Source of the DNA: Rhizobium sp. ARZ01
Lineage (GTDB): Bacteria > Pseudomonadota > Alphaproteobacteria > Rhizobiales > Rhizobiaceae
Length of the DNA: 64,000 nucleotides
Direction: 5' to 3'
NCBI RefSeq assembly: GCF_014851675.1
Contig: NZ_JACVAE010000001.1
Coordinates: forward strand, 1,240,001-1,304,000
Shown one piece after another: positions 7,339 through 16,986 of this stretch. The notes under the pieces are model-generated. The model was not told the DNA's origin, ran no database searches, and saw only the letters and a program-made list of their open reading frames with translations. The translations under genes were made by a program, and so were the position numbers. Each line of letters begins with the position of its first letter. The stretch's first letter is position 1.

Positions 7339-10300
7339 CTACCGCCCCGGTCGCCCCGTTTTGCCCTTCGTCCTTGCCTTGCGCGATTGCTCGGCCGGGT
7401 CCTCGTAGGAGCCGACGCCGACCTTGCCGCGGACGACGGGTCTGACGTCGTCGCTGGCGGGGACGCTCTCGGTCTGCCCCGCCCGTAAGCTCCTCCTTAC
7501 GTCGTCGCTGGCGGGGACCCCGGAGCGCTTCGTGCCCTTCGCTGCGTCAGGTTTTTCCGGGATCGTGCCGGTCACTGGCTTTTCGGTGCGGCCGACGGTC
7601 ATTTCGTCGAGGGTGTTCTTGCGGAAGAGGGACTGGCCGGTCGGGACTTCCGTATCGGTGCCCGGGCCCATGGCGTCGAGTGAGGGCTTGGCGAAGTAGC
7701 TATCCGATCTCCCCCCTTGTGGGGGAGATGCCCCGAGAGGGGCAGAGGGGGGTGAAGCTTCGGCGCCCGAGGGGAAAGTACCCCCCTCTGGCCTGCCGGC
7801 CATCTCCCCCACAGGGGGGGAGATCGACTCGCGGTTGACGCCGGATTTCCTCTTGCCGCCTTCCTGGCTCCGCGCCTCTTCCCGTGCCATCGGGTCGTCC
7901 ATCACCGCCAGTTCGGCGGCCTTGAGGCGTTTGATCTCGTCGCGGATGCGGGCGGCCTTTTCGAAATCGAGGTCGGCGGCGGCGTCGCGCATCGCCTTTT
8001 CCAGCGCGTCGAGATGGGCCTGCAGGTTGTTGCCGACGAGGTGGCCTTCCTCGGCAAAGCCTTTGCCGCCGACGCCGGAAATGTCGGCGCGGACGTGGTC
8101 GCGCTCGTAGACGGAGTCGAGGATGTCGGAGATTTTTGCCTTCACCGATTCCGGCGTGATGCCGTTTTCGGCATTGTAGGCCATCTGCTTTTCGCGGCGG
8201 CGGGTGGTCTCCTCCATCGCCCGCTGCATCGAGCCGGTGATCTGGTCGGCATAGAGGATCACCTTGCCGTCGACGTTTCGCGCCGCGCGGCCGATCGTCT
8301 GGATCAGCGAGGTTTCCGAGCGCAAAAACCCTTCCTTGTCGGCGTCGAGGATGGCGACGAAGCCGCATTCGGGAATGTCGAGGCCCTCGCGCAACAGGTT
8401 GATGCCGACGAGGACGTCGAAGGCGCCGAGCCGCAGGTCGCGGATGATCTCGATGCGCTCCAGCGTGTCGATGTCACTGTGCATGTAGCGCACGCGCACG
8501 CCCTGCTCGTGCAGGTATTCGGTGAGGTCCTCGGCCATGCGCTTGGTCAGCACGGTGACGAGGGTGCGGTAGCCGGCCTGCGCGGTCTCGCGGATCTCGC
8601 CCAGGACGTCGTCGACCTGGGTTTTTGCCGAGCGGACTTCCACCGGCGGGTCGATCAGGCCGGTCGGGCGGATCACCTGTTCGGCGAAGACGCCGCCGGC
8701 CTCTTCCATCTCCCAGCCGCCGGGGGTGGCGGAGACGGAAATCGTGTCCGGGCGCATCGCGTCCCATTCCTCGAAGCGCAGCGGGCGGTTGTCCATGCAG
8801 GAGGGCAGGCGGAAGCCGTATTCGGCCAGCGTCGCCTTGCGGCGGAAGTCGCCGCGGTACATGGCGCCGATCTGCGGGATGGTGACGTGGCTCTCGTCGA
8901 TGAAGACCAGCGCGTTGTCGGGGATGTATTCGAACATCGTCGGCGGCGGTTCGCCCGGCTTGCGGCCGGTGAGGTAGCGCGAATAGTTCTCGATGCCGGC
9001 GCAGGAGCCGGTCGCCTCCAGCATCTCCAGGTCGTAGCGGGTGCGCTGCTCGAGCCGCTGGGCTTCGAGCAGGCGGCCGGCCTTCTCCAGCTCCTCCAGG
9101 CGGAATTTTAGCTCCTCCTTGATCGACTTGATGGCGGCGTTCAGCGTCGGGCGCGGCGTGACGTAGTGCGAGTTGGCGTAGATTTTTACCGACTTCAGGT
9201 CGCCGGTCTTCTGGCCGGTCAGCGGGTCGAACTCGGTGATCGCGTCGATCTCGTCGCCGAACATGCTGATGCGCCAGGCGGCGTCCTCAAGGTGGGCCGG
9301 GAAAATCTCGATGGTGTCGCCGCGGACGCGAAAAGAGCCGCGGACGAAATTGATGTCCTGGCGCTTGTACTGCTGGGCGACGAGGTCGGCGAGCAGCTGG
9401 CGCTGGTCGAGCCGGTCGCCGACGCTCATCTGGAAGGTCATGGCGGTATAGGTCTCGACCGAGCCGATACCGTAGATGCAGGAGACCGAGGCGACGATGA
9501 TGCAGTCGTCGCGCTCGAGGATGGCGCGGGTGGCGGCGTGGCGCATCCGGTCGATCTGCTCGTTGATCGAGGAATCCTTCTCGATATAGGTGTCCGAGCG
9601 CGGCACATAGGCCTCGGGCTGGTAGTAGTCGTAGTAGGAGACGAAGTACTCGACCGCGTTGTCCGGAAAAAAGTTCTTGAACTCGGAATAGAGCTGCGCG
9701 GCGAGTGTCTTGTTCGGCGCGAGGATCAGCGCCGGGCGCTGCGTCGCCTCGATCACCTTGGCCATGGTGAAGGTTTTTCCCGAGCCGGTGACGCCGAGCA
9801 GCACCTGGCTGCGCTCGCCGCTGTTCAGGCCCTCGACGAGGTCGTTGATCGCGGTCGGCTGGTCGCCGGCGGGCTGGTAGTCGGAGACCATGCGGATCTC
9901 GATGCCGCCCTCCGACTTTTCCGGCCGGGCCGGCCGGTGCGGCGTCCAGATCTCGCCGTTCTTGTGCAGCGGGTTGCCGGATTCGATCAGCTTGGAGAGC
10001 GCCTCGACGGTGGCGGTGACGGCGGAGCCGGCGTTGAGCGAGGAGGCGTCCTCTAGAGAGACGTCGAGCCCGGCGACCGGGTTTAGGCCGGCGGCGGCAC
10101 GGGTTTTTGGATCGGACGAGGCGCCGATCGAGACTCCGCGGGAGGTTTTCTGGGCGGTCACGCCGTCGGCGGTCTGCTTGCTGCCACCGGTGGATTTCTC
10201 CAGCGCCACCTTTTCCGAATGCTGGCGGGCGGCGTTCTCCACCTTCTTGCGGTGCTTGCCGGCCTTCGAGGCGATCTCGCGCTGGCTTTCCATCGTCGAG

Positions 10301-10431
10301 GCCTCGGCGTCGGCTTCTAGTTGCTTCACCCAGTCGGAGACGGAGCCGGAGAGCGGCGCGCCTTCGAAGGACGATTGCGGGGCTTCCTCGAAGCCATCAG
10401 GGGCGGGGGATTTCTTCGTCGATTTGGCCAT
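7339..10431 (-). CDS. uvrB: Excinuclease ABC subunit UvrB, enlarged at both ends
   Basis: The damage-verification helicase of nucleotide excision repair. The ORF encodes 1030 residues, against about 670 in E. coli. Visible motifs are Walker [10 protein letters not shown] near residue 210, the beta-hairpin region [20 protein letters not shown] near 265, helicase motifs FIDESHV and [23 protein letters not shown], and a UVR domain ([18 protein letters not shown]) near 825. The start is the ATG at 10431 ([13 protein letters not shown]). The extra parts are an N-terminal Lys/Ser/Ala-rich tail of about 150 residues and a C-terminal tail of about 180. The C-terminal tail contains two palindromic-repeat peptides and a duplicated VPASDDVR (18-residue period). 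A LexA box lies 91 bases upstream. Confidence 0.97.
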   Translation of the reverse strand: MAKSTKKSPAPDGFEEAPQSSFEGAPLSGSVSDWVKQLEADAEASTMESQREIASKAGKHRKKVENAARQHSEKVALEKSTGGSKQTADGVTAQKTSRGVSIGASSDPKTRAAAGLNPVAGLDVSLEDASSLNAGSAVTATVEALSKLIESGNPLHKNGEIWTPHRPARPEKSEGGIEIRMVSDYQPAGDQPTAINDLVEGLNSGERSQVLLGVTGSGKTFTMAKVIEATQRPALILAPNKTLAAQLYSEFKNFFPDNAVEYFVSYYDYYQPEAYVPRSDTYIEKDSSINEQIDRMRHAATRAILERDDCIIVASVSCIYGIGSVETYTAMTFQMSVGDRLDQRQLLADLVAQQYKRQDINFVRGSFRVRGDTIEIFPAHLEDAAWRISMFGDEIDAITEFDPLTGQKTGDLKSVKIYANSHYVTPRPTLNAAIKSIKEELKFRLEELEKAGRLLEAQRLEQRTRYDLEMLEATGSCAGIENYSRYLTGRKPGEPPPTMFEYIPDNALVFIDESHVTIPQIGAMYRGDFRRKATLAEYGFRLPSCMDNRPLRFEEWDAMRPDTISVSATPGGWEMEEAGGVFAEQVIRPTGLIDPPVEVRSAKTQVDDVLGEIRETAQAGYRTLVTVLTKRMAEDLTEYLHEQGVRVRYMHSDIDTLERIEIIRDLRLGAFDVLVGINLLREGLDIPECGFVAILDADKEGFLRSETSLIQTIGRAARNVDGKVILYADQITGSMQRAMEETTRRREKQMAYNAENGITPESVKAKISDILDSVYERDHVRADISGVGGKGFAEEGHLVGNNLQAHLDALEKAMRDAAADLDFEKAARIRDEIKRLKAAELAVMDDPMAREEARSQEGGKRKSGVNRESISPPVGEMAGRPEGGTFPSGAEASPPSAPLGASPPQGGRSDSYFAKPSLDAMGPGTDTEVPTGQSLFRKNTLDEMTVGRTEKPVTGTIPEKPDAAKGTKRSGVPASDDVRRSLRAGQTESVPASDDVRPVVRGKVGVGSYEDPAEQSRKARTKGKTGRPGR
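7445..7518. repeat. Short direct repeat in the uvrB C-terminal tail
   Basis: ACGTCGTCGCTGGCGGGGAC occurs at 7445-7464 and again at 7499-7518, a 54-base period. It keeps the frame and gives VPASDDVR twice in the protein. Confidence 0.85.
7704..7827. repeat. Inverted pair of palindromic elements inside uvrB
   Basis: Copy 1 is 7704-7753 (CCGATCTCCCCCCTTGTGGG, then GGAGATGCCCCGAGAGGGGC and AGAGGGGGGT). Copy 2 is 7781-7827 in the opposite orientation (CCCCCCTCTGGCCTGCCGGC, then CATCTCCCCCACAGGGGGGG and AGATCGA). They are 27 bases apart. In UvrB they are translated as [15 protein letters not shown] and [17 protein letters not shown]. The same element is in dusA at 2203-2250. Confidence 0.9.
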
Positions 10432-10521
10432 GCGGCGAATATGGAGAGAGTCAGGCTGAAAGGGAAGGGGGAAGGAGTACAAAAGGGAAACGAATTCCGC
10501 CGCGCAAGTAGCCGGGCATCG

Positions 10522-10536
10522 GTTCACTCCCCGTTC
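10522..10536 (-). promoter_or_regulatory. LexA (SOS) box upstream of uvrB
   Basis: GTTC-ACTCCCC-GTTC is a perfect match to the alphaproteobacterial LexA site GTTC-N7-GTTC. It lies 91 bases upstream of the uvrB start codon, in the region shared with the divergent DUF486 gene. uvrB is a classical SOS gene, so LexA repression with induction by DNA damage is expected. Confidence 0.8.
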
Positions 10537-10742
10537 AGACCTTGCTCGGTACGGTTGCGGGAGTTGTTCTGGTGCCGTGATGTACTTCCTGCTGGAGAGG
10601 TGGGGCTTCTCCGGTGGTTTGGTCTGGGCCGGGACAGGTCGCAGGCGGCGGAACCAGCACGGCCGCCCGGCGAGCCGTAAACGGCTTGACGGGGTGGTTC
10701 GGCGTTTTAAGGAAGGGCTCTGTGCCAAACAAGGAATTGCCG

Positions 10743-11096
10743 ATGCCCTTTGCTTTGAATCCCGCGGCCGTCTGGCCGATTGTGCTCCTCTGCCTGTCCA
10801 ACGTCTTCATGACCTTCGCCTGGTATGGGCATTTGAAGGTCAAGTCCTCGCCGCTTTATCTCGTCGTGCTCATAAGCTGGGGGATCGCCTTCTTCGAGTA
10901 TTGCCTGGCCGTGCCCGCGAACCGGATCGGGCATCAGGTCTATTCGGCCGCGCAGCTGAAGACGATCCAGGAGGTGATCACGCTCGTCATCTTTGCCGGC
11001 TTCTCGGTGTTCTGGCTCAAGGAAAGCCTGACTTGGAACCACCTGATCGGCTTTACGCTGATCGCTGCCGGCGCGGCCTTCGTGTTCAAGGCCTGA
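10743..11096 (+). CDS. DUF486 small membrane protein (DMT-like)
   Basis: A 117-residue integral membrane protein with four predicted helices: about 8-26 ([20 protein letters not shown]), 36-54, 72-92 and 97-115 ([16 protein letters not shown]). The pattern [11 protein letters not shown] and the [13 protein letters not shown] loop are typical of DUF486, a four-helix family related to EmrE-type transporters. Its substrate is unknown. The start at 10743 is supported by AAGGAA 6 bases upstream; the open frame further upstream lacks a ribosome site and similarity. It is divergent from uvrB. Confidence 0.88.
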   Translation: MPFALNPAAVWPIVLLCLSNVFMTFAWYGHLKVKSSPLYLVVLISWGIAFFEYCLAVPANRIGHQVYSAAQLKTIQEVITLVIFAGFSVFWLKESLTWNHLIGFTLIAAGAAFVFKA

Positions 11097-11158
11097 GGAC
11101 GGCGGCTGCAAAAAGATCGCATTTCCGGAATAGAAAGACTGGCGACTGGTGAGGGCCG

Positions 11159-12712
11159 ATGAGCATTTCCTTTGGCACAATGGCGGCGCGCCGGTTTGGC
11201 TACGGTCTGAAGCCGGGAGAGACCCCATCCCGCGATGTAGACGACCTGATCCAACAGGTCGTGCGAGGGGTCGGGGAGGTCTGCCCGTTTCCCTATGACG
11301 GCATTGCTGGCCGGCGCGCCAGCTTCGAGCAATTTCGCGGGCTCGCCGAGGCTCAACGGGAGGCACGCAAGAACGGCACAGTCCGAAAAGTGGGTGACCG
11401 GTCGGTGGATCCCTTCCGAATAGGCCTGACGGCAGCGCTGTTGCGCGACCAGCACCTGAAAGTCCAGCACGCCGTTGCATCGCCGAACGGCTTCTTCGAA
11501 CGGCTCGCCTCCTTCTGGTGCGACCACTTCGCCATCAGCGCCGCCAAGGCGAGCAGCATGCGCATACTCGTGGGGCTTTACGAGGCCGAAGCGGTGCGAC
11601 CCAACCTGGCCGGGCCGTTCGAACAACTGCTTCGCGCCGCAGCATTGCATCCCGCGATGCTCGCCTACCTCGACCAGTCCAAGTCGGTTGGACCAAACTC
11701 GCCGTTTGGAAAGGAGAAGGGCAGGGGGCTCAACGAAAATCTCGCCCGCGAACTGATCGAACTGCATACCATGGGTGCTGGTAGTGGCTATACGCAGGAC
11801 GACGTGCGTGCGGCTGCCTACGTGTTGACGGGTCTCAACTACAAATCCTGGACATTCGAAACAAGATATCGCCAGGATCGGGCAGAGCCAGGCATCCACC
11901 ACGTGCTCGGGCGCGACTACGGCGGTGAAGTCCGCAGCATCGATGACGTGAACGCGCTGCTTGCCGATCTGGCAGGAAGGGCGGAAACGCGCACACACAT
12001 ATGCCGCAAGCTGGTCGCCCATTTTGTCGCCGACGATCCGCCCGAAAAGATCGTGCAAGCCATGGAGGTGGCGTGGGAAAGCAGCGACGGAAATCTCGTG
12101 GATGTGTATCGGGCGCTGCTGGAGCATCCGCGCAGTTGGGAACAGGACGGGCAGAAGGCGCGCCAACCCTTCGATTTCGTCGTCGCCGGACTACGTGCGT
12201 TCGATGTTCCTATGGAGGCATTGGCGCCGCTTCCGGCCAAGGTCGGCAATGCGCCATCCGCGGACGGGGCAATGCAGCCGGTGCGGAATGCGGGCGAGGT
12301 AGTCCTTACCGAAGGGGCTGTTGACATGATGAGCCCTCCCACCATGACTGCAGCGGGTGAAATCGGCATGGTCGCCGCCCCGACCGAGGATGGCAAAGTT
12401 CCGATCCGCGCCAATCCGTTGACCGTCGGCGCACTGGGGAACCTCGGACAGCCGCTCTGGCGGCCCCCAAGTCCCGCAGGGTGGGACGAAAGCTTTTCCG
12501 TTTGGGTGACAGCCAGCCAGTTGACACAGAGAATCGCATGGATCCGGCGACTCGTGGCGCAGTTCGGCGGGTCGCGAGACCCGCGTGTACTGCTGACGAA
12601 CGTGCTGGCCGATGCGGCCCGCGATGACACCATTCAGCTCGTAGCCGGCGCGCCGAGCAAGGAGTCGGGTTTGGCTCTCGTGCTGGCTTCGCCTGAGTTC
12701 AATAGGCGCTAG
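11159..12712 (+). CDS. DUF1800 domain protein
   Basis: A 517-residue protein of the DUF1800 family. It opens with MAARRFGYGLKPGE, typical of the family, and carries RLASFWCDHFAIS near residue 115, LNENLARELIELHTMGAGSG near 195 and TQDDVRAAAYVLTGL. No signal peptide is evident. The family nearly always sits beside a DUF1501 protein, as here (95 bases to the next gene). Its biochemical role is not established in what I know; proposals involve secreted or surface proteins. The last 80 residues resume the family fold (QLTQRIAWIRRL) after a low-complexity region near 385-420. Confidence 0.88.
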   Translation: MSISFGTMAARRFGYGLKPGETPSRDVDDLIQQVVRGVGEVCPFPYDGIAGRRASFEQFRGLAEAQREARKNGTVRKVGDRSVDPFRIGLTAALLRDQHLKVQHAVASPNGFFERLASFWCDHFAISAAKASSMRILVGLYEAEAVRPNLAGPFEQLLRAAALHPAMLAYLDQSKSVGPNSPFGKEKGRGLNENLARELIELHTMGAGSGYTQDDVRAAAYVLTGLNYKSWTFETRYRQDRAEPGIHHVLGRDYGGEVRSIDDVNALLADLAGRAETRTHICRKLVAHFVADDPPEKIVQAMEVAWESSDGNLVDVYRALLEHPRSWEQDGQKARQPFDFVVAGLRAFDVPMEALAPLPAKVGNAPSADGAMQPVRNAGEVVLTEGAVDMMSPPTMTAAGEIGMVAAPTEDGKVPIRANPLTVGALGNLGQPLWRPPSPAGWDESFSVWVTASQLTQRIAWIRRLVAQFGGSRDPRVLLTNVLADAARDDTIQLVAGAPSKESGLALVLASPEFNRR

Positions 12713-12806
12713 GAACCGTAAGCTCGAGCACCTGAGCTGTCATATTATGTTGTTGAAAATGCTGTAATAATTTCATTTCTGAACGCGCGCGGACGGAGAA
12801 GAGACG

Positions 12807-13976
12807 ATGACGACCGAACTGAGCCGCCGTGCCTTCCTTGGGGGCGCCTGTTGCCTCGCCGCTTCGCCGCTGGTGACGCCCGTGAGCTTTGCTGCGGTGC
12901 CCGGCGACAACAGGTTGGTGACGATCGTGCTGCGCGGCGCGATGGACGGGTTGGCGCTGGTTCAGCCGTATGGCGACCCCGCGCTTCGCGTCCTGCGCCC
13001 GCAGCTCTCGCTTACACCGGAGCAGGGTCTGGTCGACCTCGACGGTCATTTCGGGTTGCACCCTTTCGCTGAAGCGCTGATGCCGCTCTGGCGGTCGCGT
13101 GAAATCGGCTTCGTTCACGCCATCTCGACGCCATACCGCGCCGGCCGCAGCCATTTCGACGGGCAGGACATGCTTGAGAGCGGTGGTACCGTCGTGCAGG
13201 AGGAGCGGACCGGCTGGCTGAACCGAGCCATCGCCAGCATTCCGCGTCGCTCGGAGCGCAGGGCGATCGACGTCAATACAACGTCCGAACTCATTCTGAC
13301 CGGCCCCAACCCGGTCGATGTTTGGTCGCCGCGCGCCGATCTGAACCTCGGACTCGATGAGCAGGCCTTCTTCGAGCGGCTCTACCGCAACGATCCCGTT
13401 TTCGCCGCCGCCATGAGCGAAGCGGTTGCGACCGACATGTTCTCCGATGGTATCTATGCGGGTGCGAAGCGGGGGGCGGGCATTGCCGATGTGGCGAAAC
13501 TAGCGGCCGGCATGCTCTCGGGAGAGCATCGAATTGCAAGCTTTTCCATCAACGGATGGGACACGCATGTTGGGCAGGACAAGACTTTCAAAGGGCCGGT
13601 AACGGAGCTGTGCACCGCGATCCTGACGCTCAAGGCAAACTTGACGCCTGACATCTGGCGAAAGACGGCCATCATCGCAATTACCGAATTCGGCCGTACG
13701 GCGCGAGAAAACGGTTCCGGTGGAACCGACCATGGGACGGGCGGACTGGCAATCCTCGCCGGCGGTGCCGTTTCCGGCGGCAAGGTGCACGGCGCCTGGC
13801 CGACGCTGAGGGAGGGCAGCCTGCTGGACGATCGCGACCTGGCGCCGACGACGGACCTGCGCCAGTTGGCGGCGGCAATGCTTTATCAGCAGTTCGGCAT
13901 ATCGGCCAAAGCCATCAGTAGCGGGATCTTTCCCGGACTGTCGCTCGATACGTCCGCAAGCTATCTGCGCGGCTAG
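12807..13976 (+). CDS. DUF1501 domain protein with Tat signal
   Basis: A 389-residue exported protein. The N-terminus has a twin-arginine motif (SRRAFLGG, residues 6-13), a hydrophobic stretch and AxA-like processing near SFAA (about residue 30), so folded export through Tat is predicted. The mature part shows the DUF1501/sulfatase-like features VTIVLRGAMDGL, RSHFDGQDMLESG, a conserved NGWDTHVGQ and TEFGRTARENGSGGTDHGTG, whose Asp and His residues could bind metal. It pairs with the upstream DUF1800 gene, probably in one operon. The enzymatic function is unknown; the alkaline-phosphatase-like core is established for the family. Confidence 0.9.
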   Translation: MTTELSRRAFLGGACCLAASPLVTPVSFAAVPGDNRLVTIVLRGAMDGLALVQPYGDPALRVLRPQLSLTPEQGLVDLDGHFGLHPFAEALMPLWRSREIGFVHAISTPYRAGRSHFDGQDMLESGGTVVQEERTGWLNRAIASIPRRSERRAIDVNTTSELILTGPNPVDVWSPRADLNLGLDEQAFFERLYRNDPVFAAAMSEAVATDMFSDGIYAGAKRGAGIADVAKLAAGMLSGEHRIASFSINGWDTHVGQDKTFKGPVTELCTAILTLKANLTPDIWRKTAIIAITEFGRTARENGSGGTDHGTGGLAILAGGAVSGGKVHGAWPTLREGSLLDDRDLAPTTDLRQLAAAMLYQQFGISAKAISSGIFPGLSLDTSASYLRG

Positions 13977-13998
13977 TGCCAGAAAGCGGCTGGATGGC

Positions 13999-14385
13999 TT
14001 ATTCGGCCGGCACCGGGGTCGGATGCCCCCCGTGGTCAAGCGCGACCATGATGAAGGTGGCGGCTGTCACCTTGTGCAGTTCACCGGTCAGGTAGCGCCG
14101 CGCCCAGGCTTCGACGAGGAGCGTGATCGACGTCTTGCCGACGGCGGTGATCTCCGTGAAGACATTGATCGTGTCGCCGATCTTCACCGGCAGGTTGAAC
14201 GCCATTTCCTTCACGGCTCGGGTGACGACGCGGCCGTGCGCCCGTTCGGCGGCGCGAATGCCTGCGGCCAGGTCCATCTGCGACATGACCCACCCGCCGA
14301 AGATGTCGCCGGCGGCGTTTGCATCGCCAGGCATGGCGAGAGTACGGAGTGTCAATTGGCCCTGCGGCGACACGGTATCGGTCAT
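13999..14385 (-). CDS. Acyl-CoA thioesterase (hot-dog fold, YciA-like)
   Basis: A 128-residue single hot-dog domain protein that hydrolyses acyl-CoA to free acid and CoA. The family mark GDANAAGDIFGGWVMSQMD is at about 19-37, with the catalytic Asp in GDIFGGW. VVTRAVKEMAFNLPVKIGD is the central hot-dog helix and strand. It lacks the C-terminal extension of longer BACH-type enzymes. It converges on the DUF1501 gene with a 22-base gap, so it is its own unit. Confidence 0.92.
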   Translation of the reverse strand: MTDTVSPQGQLTLRTLAMPGDANAAGDIFGGWVMSQMDLAAGIRAAERAHGRVVTRAVKEMAFNLPVKIGDTINVFTEITAVGKTSITLLVEAWARRYLTGELHKVTAATFIMVALDHGGHPTPVPAE

Positions 14386-14935
14386 TGCTGACTATCTCTC
14401 CCTTTTCAGACTCAACCCTTTAGCGCACAAGTCGGGCTATCGGAATCGGTTTGCTCGCCAGTTTCCGATTTTTTATCCGAGAAGCCGCGTGCTGCCGGCG
14501 CGGCGACCGTGAAATTATAGAACTTTAGTCGCAGTCTTCAGGTCGCATCCACTTCGTGACTTTGCGCCTGAACAAGAACTTCATGTTGATCGGTGGCGGT
14601 GGGCCCGGCGCCTCCGGCCGGCAAACCGCATTCGCGTGTCGCCCTTCCCACAGGGACGACGATGATACTAAGCAGCAAAAAACATACTGATTTTACAATG
14701 TTTTCTCCTCTTCTCCCTGGGTGGCGGCCTTGTTCAGCTGCGCGACCTGAAACGGCTTTCAGTTTGTCCAGGCGGTGACGCGCCGGGTGAAAGCTGGACA
14801 AAAGGCTTGGAGTAGGAGGACGGAAAGAGCCGCGACCGATGCCGCACCTGACAATTGTTAGTTTATCCTAATTTAACGAATTCCGACGGAAATTTCCCCA
14901 AGCTGGCAGACGCCAAAAAAAGGTGAGGGGCAATT
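14386..14935. other. Intergenic region with one doubtful mini-ORF
   Basis: No clear gene. On the minus strand, 14699-14538 encodes a 53-residue frame with a hydrophobic start (VKSVCFLLLSIIVVPVG). A strong AGAGGAGA ribosome-like site precedes it, but the codon at the right spacing is ATT, and no ATG, GTG or TTG is in place. The right part carries the leader of the chemoreceptor gene. Confidence 0.5.
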
Positions 14936-16747
14936 GTGAATAGATTGAGAATATCCGCGAGATTGTACCTGCTTGTAGGACTGGCGCTAGCCGTGTTCTC
15001 AGCCGTTTCGATCTACAGCCTTTTTCATTATCAGGATTCCATGGTGACCGAGCGCAAGTCGAAGCTGCGCGCCATGGATGAAAACCTCGTAAAACTGTTC
15101 GAGTACTATCACGGCCTTGAAGTGTCCGGTGCCTTGACCAAGGACGAGGCGCAGGCGCGGGCCAAGGATGCGGTACGGGCGTTGCGCTACGAGGGCAACG
15201 GCTACTTCTGGATCAACGATCTCAATGCCGGCATCGTGATGCATCCGATCAAGCCGGAACTCGATAACACCGATCAGTCCGGAATGAAGGACCCGACCGG
15301 CAAGTTCATCTTCCGCGAATTTGCCCAAGTTGCGAAGACGCAGGGGGAAGGCTTCGTCGACTACTACTGGCCGAAGCCAGGCGCCGAGGAGCCGGTTCTG
15401 AAGTACTCGCATGTTGCGGGCTTCGCCCCCTGGGGCTGGGTGGTCGGTACGGGCGTCTATGCGGATGACCTTGCAGCCATGTTCCGCAGCAATGCGGTCT
15501 CGATGGCGGGCATGCTCGCGCTCGGCGCCGTGGCGATCGTGCTCGTCGCTTTCGCCATCGTCCGCAGCGTGGTCCGCCCGATCGCGCGCCTGAAGACCTC
15601 GATGGAAGCGATTGCGGAGGAAGATGTCTCCGGCGAAGTCCCGGAAACGGAGCGTCGCGACGAGATCGGCGACATGGCGAAGGTGGTTTCCGTCCTGCGC
15701 GATTCCGTTCGCGAACGGGCCGAACTGCGCGTGCGGGAAGGCGAGCAGCAACGGCACCTGGACGCGGAACGCAGCGAAGGCGAGCGTCGTCAAAGAGCGG
15801 TCAGTCAGACACAGGCCGATGCGATGGGAACGGTTGGCGCGGCACTGGAGCGCCTTGCCCGCGGCGACCTTTCCGCCACGATCGATACTATCTCACCGGA
15901 ATATGCGAAGCTCCGGGACGACTTCAATCAGGCGGCGCAGGCGCTCGATGGCGTGATCGGCGCGATCGCCCATTCCACAGACGTCGTGCATGGCAGTGCG
16001 GGCGGGATTGCGGAAGCCGCCAACAATCTCTCCCTCCGCACGGAGCAGCAGGCTGCCTCGCTCGAGGAGACGGCAGCCGCACTCGATGAGATCACCGCCG
16101 CCGTCCGCAGCGCGTCCGAGCGCGCCGGGGAGGCCAGCCGGATGGTCGCCCAGACAAGGGAGAGCGCCGACCGCTCGGGCGCGATCGTCCGCGATGCCGT
16201 CTCGGCCATGGGCCGGATCGAGGAGGCCTCGAACCGGATCGGCCAGATCATCGGGGTGATCGACGAGATCGCTTTCCAGACAAACCTTCTGGCGCTGAAC
16301 GCGGGTGTGGAAGCGGCTCGGGCCGGCGAGGCGGGCAGGGGCTTTGCGGTCGTCGCGCAGGAGGTGCGCGAGCTTGCGCAACGCTCCGCCAATGCGGCGA
16401 AGGAGATCAAGGGGCTGATCAGCAATTCCGCGATGGAGGTCGGCAACGGCGTGGCGCTCGTGCGCTCAACCGGTGAGGCCCTCAGCGAGATCGAACTGCT
16501 GGTCAATCAGGTGAACGACGAGGTGCAGTCCATCGCGACGGCCGCACGCGAGCAGGCCGTCGGGCTTGCCGAGGTCAACACCGCCGTCAACCAGATGGAC
16601 CAGATGACGCAGCAGAACGCGGCGATGGTGGAGGAAACCAACGCTGCCGGCCAGACGCTGACGCAGGAAAGCAACCAGCTGAAGGCGTTGCTGCAGAGCT
16701 TCCAGCTTTCCGCCGAGCCGGCAGCGCGCCGGGCGCGGGCTGCCTGA
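14936..16747 (+). CDS. Methyl-accepting chemotaxis protein with sCache sensor
   Basis: A 603-residue chemoreceptor. TM1 is at about 11-29, with a periplasmic single-Cache domain at about 35-185 ([36 protein letters not shown]). TM2 is at about 190-210, HAMP at about 211-263, and a second HAMP-like segment is at about 300-340 ([14 protein letters not shown]). The signalling hairpin is at about 350-590, with the conserved tip [20 protein letters not shown]. sCache domains of this type often bind small carboxylates; the ligand here is unknown. No CheR/CheB pentapeptide is present at the C-terminus. The start is a GTG at 14936 with GTGAGGGG upstream. A UUCG terminator follows. Confidence 0.93.
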   Translation: MNRLRISARLYLLVGLALAVFSAVSIYSLFHYQDSMVTERKSKLRAMDENLVKLFEYYHGLEVSGALTKDEAQARAKDAVRALRYEGNGYFWINDLNAGIVMHPIKPELDNTDQSGMKDPTGKFIFREFAQVAKTQGEGFVDYYWPKPGAEEPVLKYSHVAGFAPWGWVVGTGVYADDLAAMFRSNAVSMAGMLALGAVAIVLVAFAIVRSVVRPIARLKTSMEAIAEEDVSGEVPETERRDEIGDMAKVVSVLRDSVRERAELRVREGEQQRHLDAERSEGERRQRAVSQTQADAMGTVGAALERLARGDLSATIDTISPEYAKLRDDFNQAAQALDGVIGAIAHSTDVVHGSAGGIAEAANNLSLRTEQQAASLEETAAALDEITAAVRSASERAGEASRMVAQTRESADRSGAIVRDAVSAMGRIEEASNRIGQIIGVIDEIAFQTNLLALNAGVEAARAGEAGRGFAVVAQEVRELAQRSANAAKEIKGLISNSAMEVGNGVALVRSTGEALSEIELLVNQVNDEVQSIATAAREQAVGLAEVNTAVNQMDQMTQQNAAMVEETNAAGQTLTQESNQLKALLQSFQLSAEPAARRARAA

Positions 16748-16776
16748 CACAATAAAAAGACGATCGGAGAGGGTTT

Positions 16777-16803
16777 GCCCCGGCGTTCGCGCCGGGGCTT
16801 TTT
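16777..16803 (+). terminator. Rho-independent terminator after the sCache chemoreceptor gene
   Basis: Perfect 9-base stem GCCCCGGCG-TTCG-CGCCGGGGC followed by TTTTTG. Confidence 0.95.
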
Positions 16804-16986
16804 GCATTCATGGACGCCTCGGCTACAGATCCGGCGGGGCGAGACGAAACCCTTCATTTACCTTGCCGACCTAAACTTTGCTTGTGTTGCAGAGGCATAG
16901 CTCTGCCGGTGTTCGTTCACAGAATTTCTCCCGAAAGCGGACACAAGGGCATCGCACCATGCCGGGACAGTCAAACGGGAACGGTG

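Noticed and set aside
8014-10056. Long plus-strand open frames opposite uvrB
   Set aside because: They are high-GC shadow frames without domains. The minus strand carries a complete UvrB.
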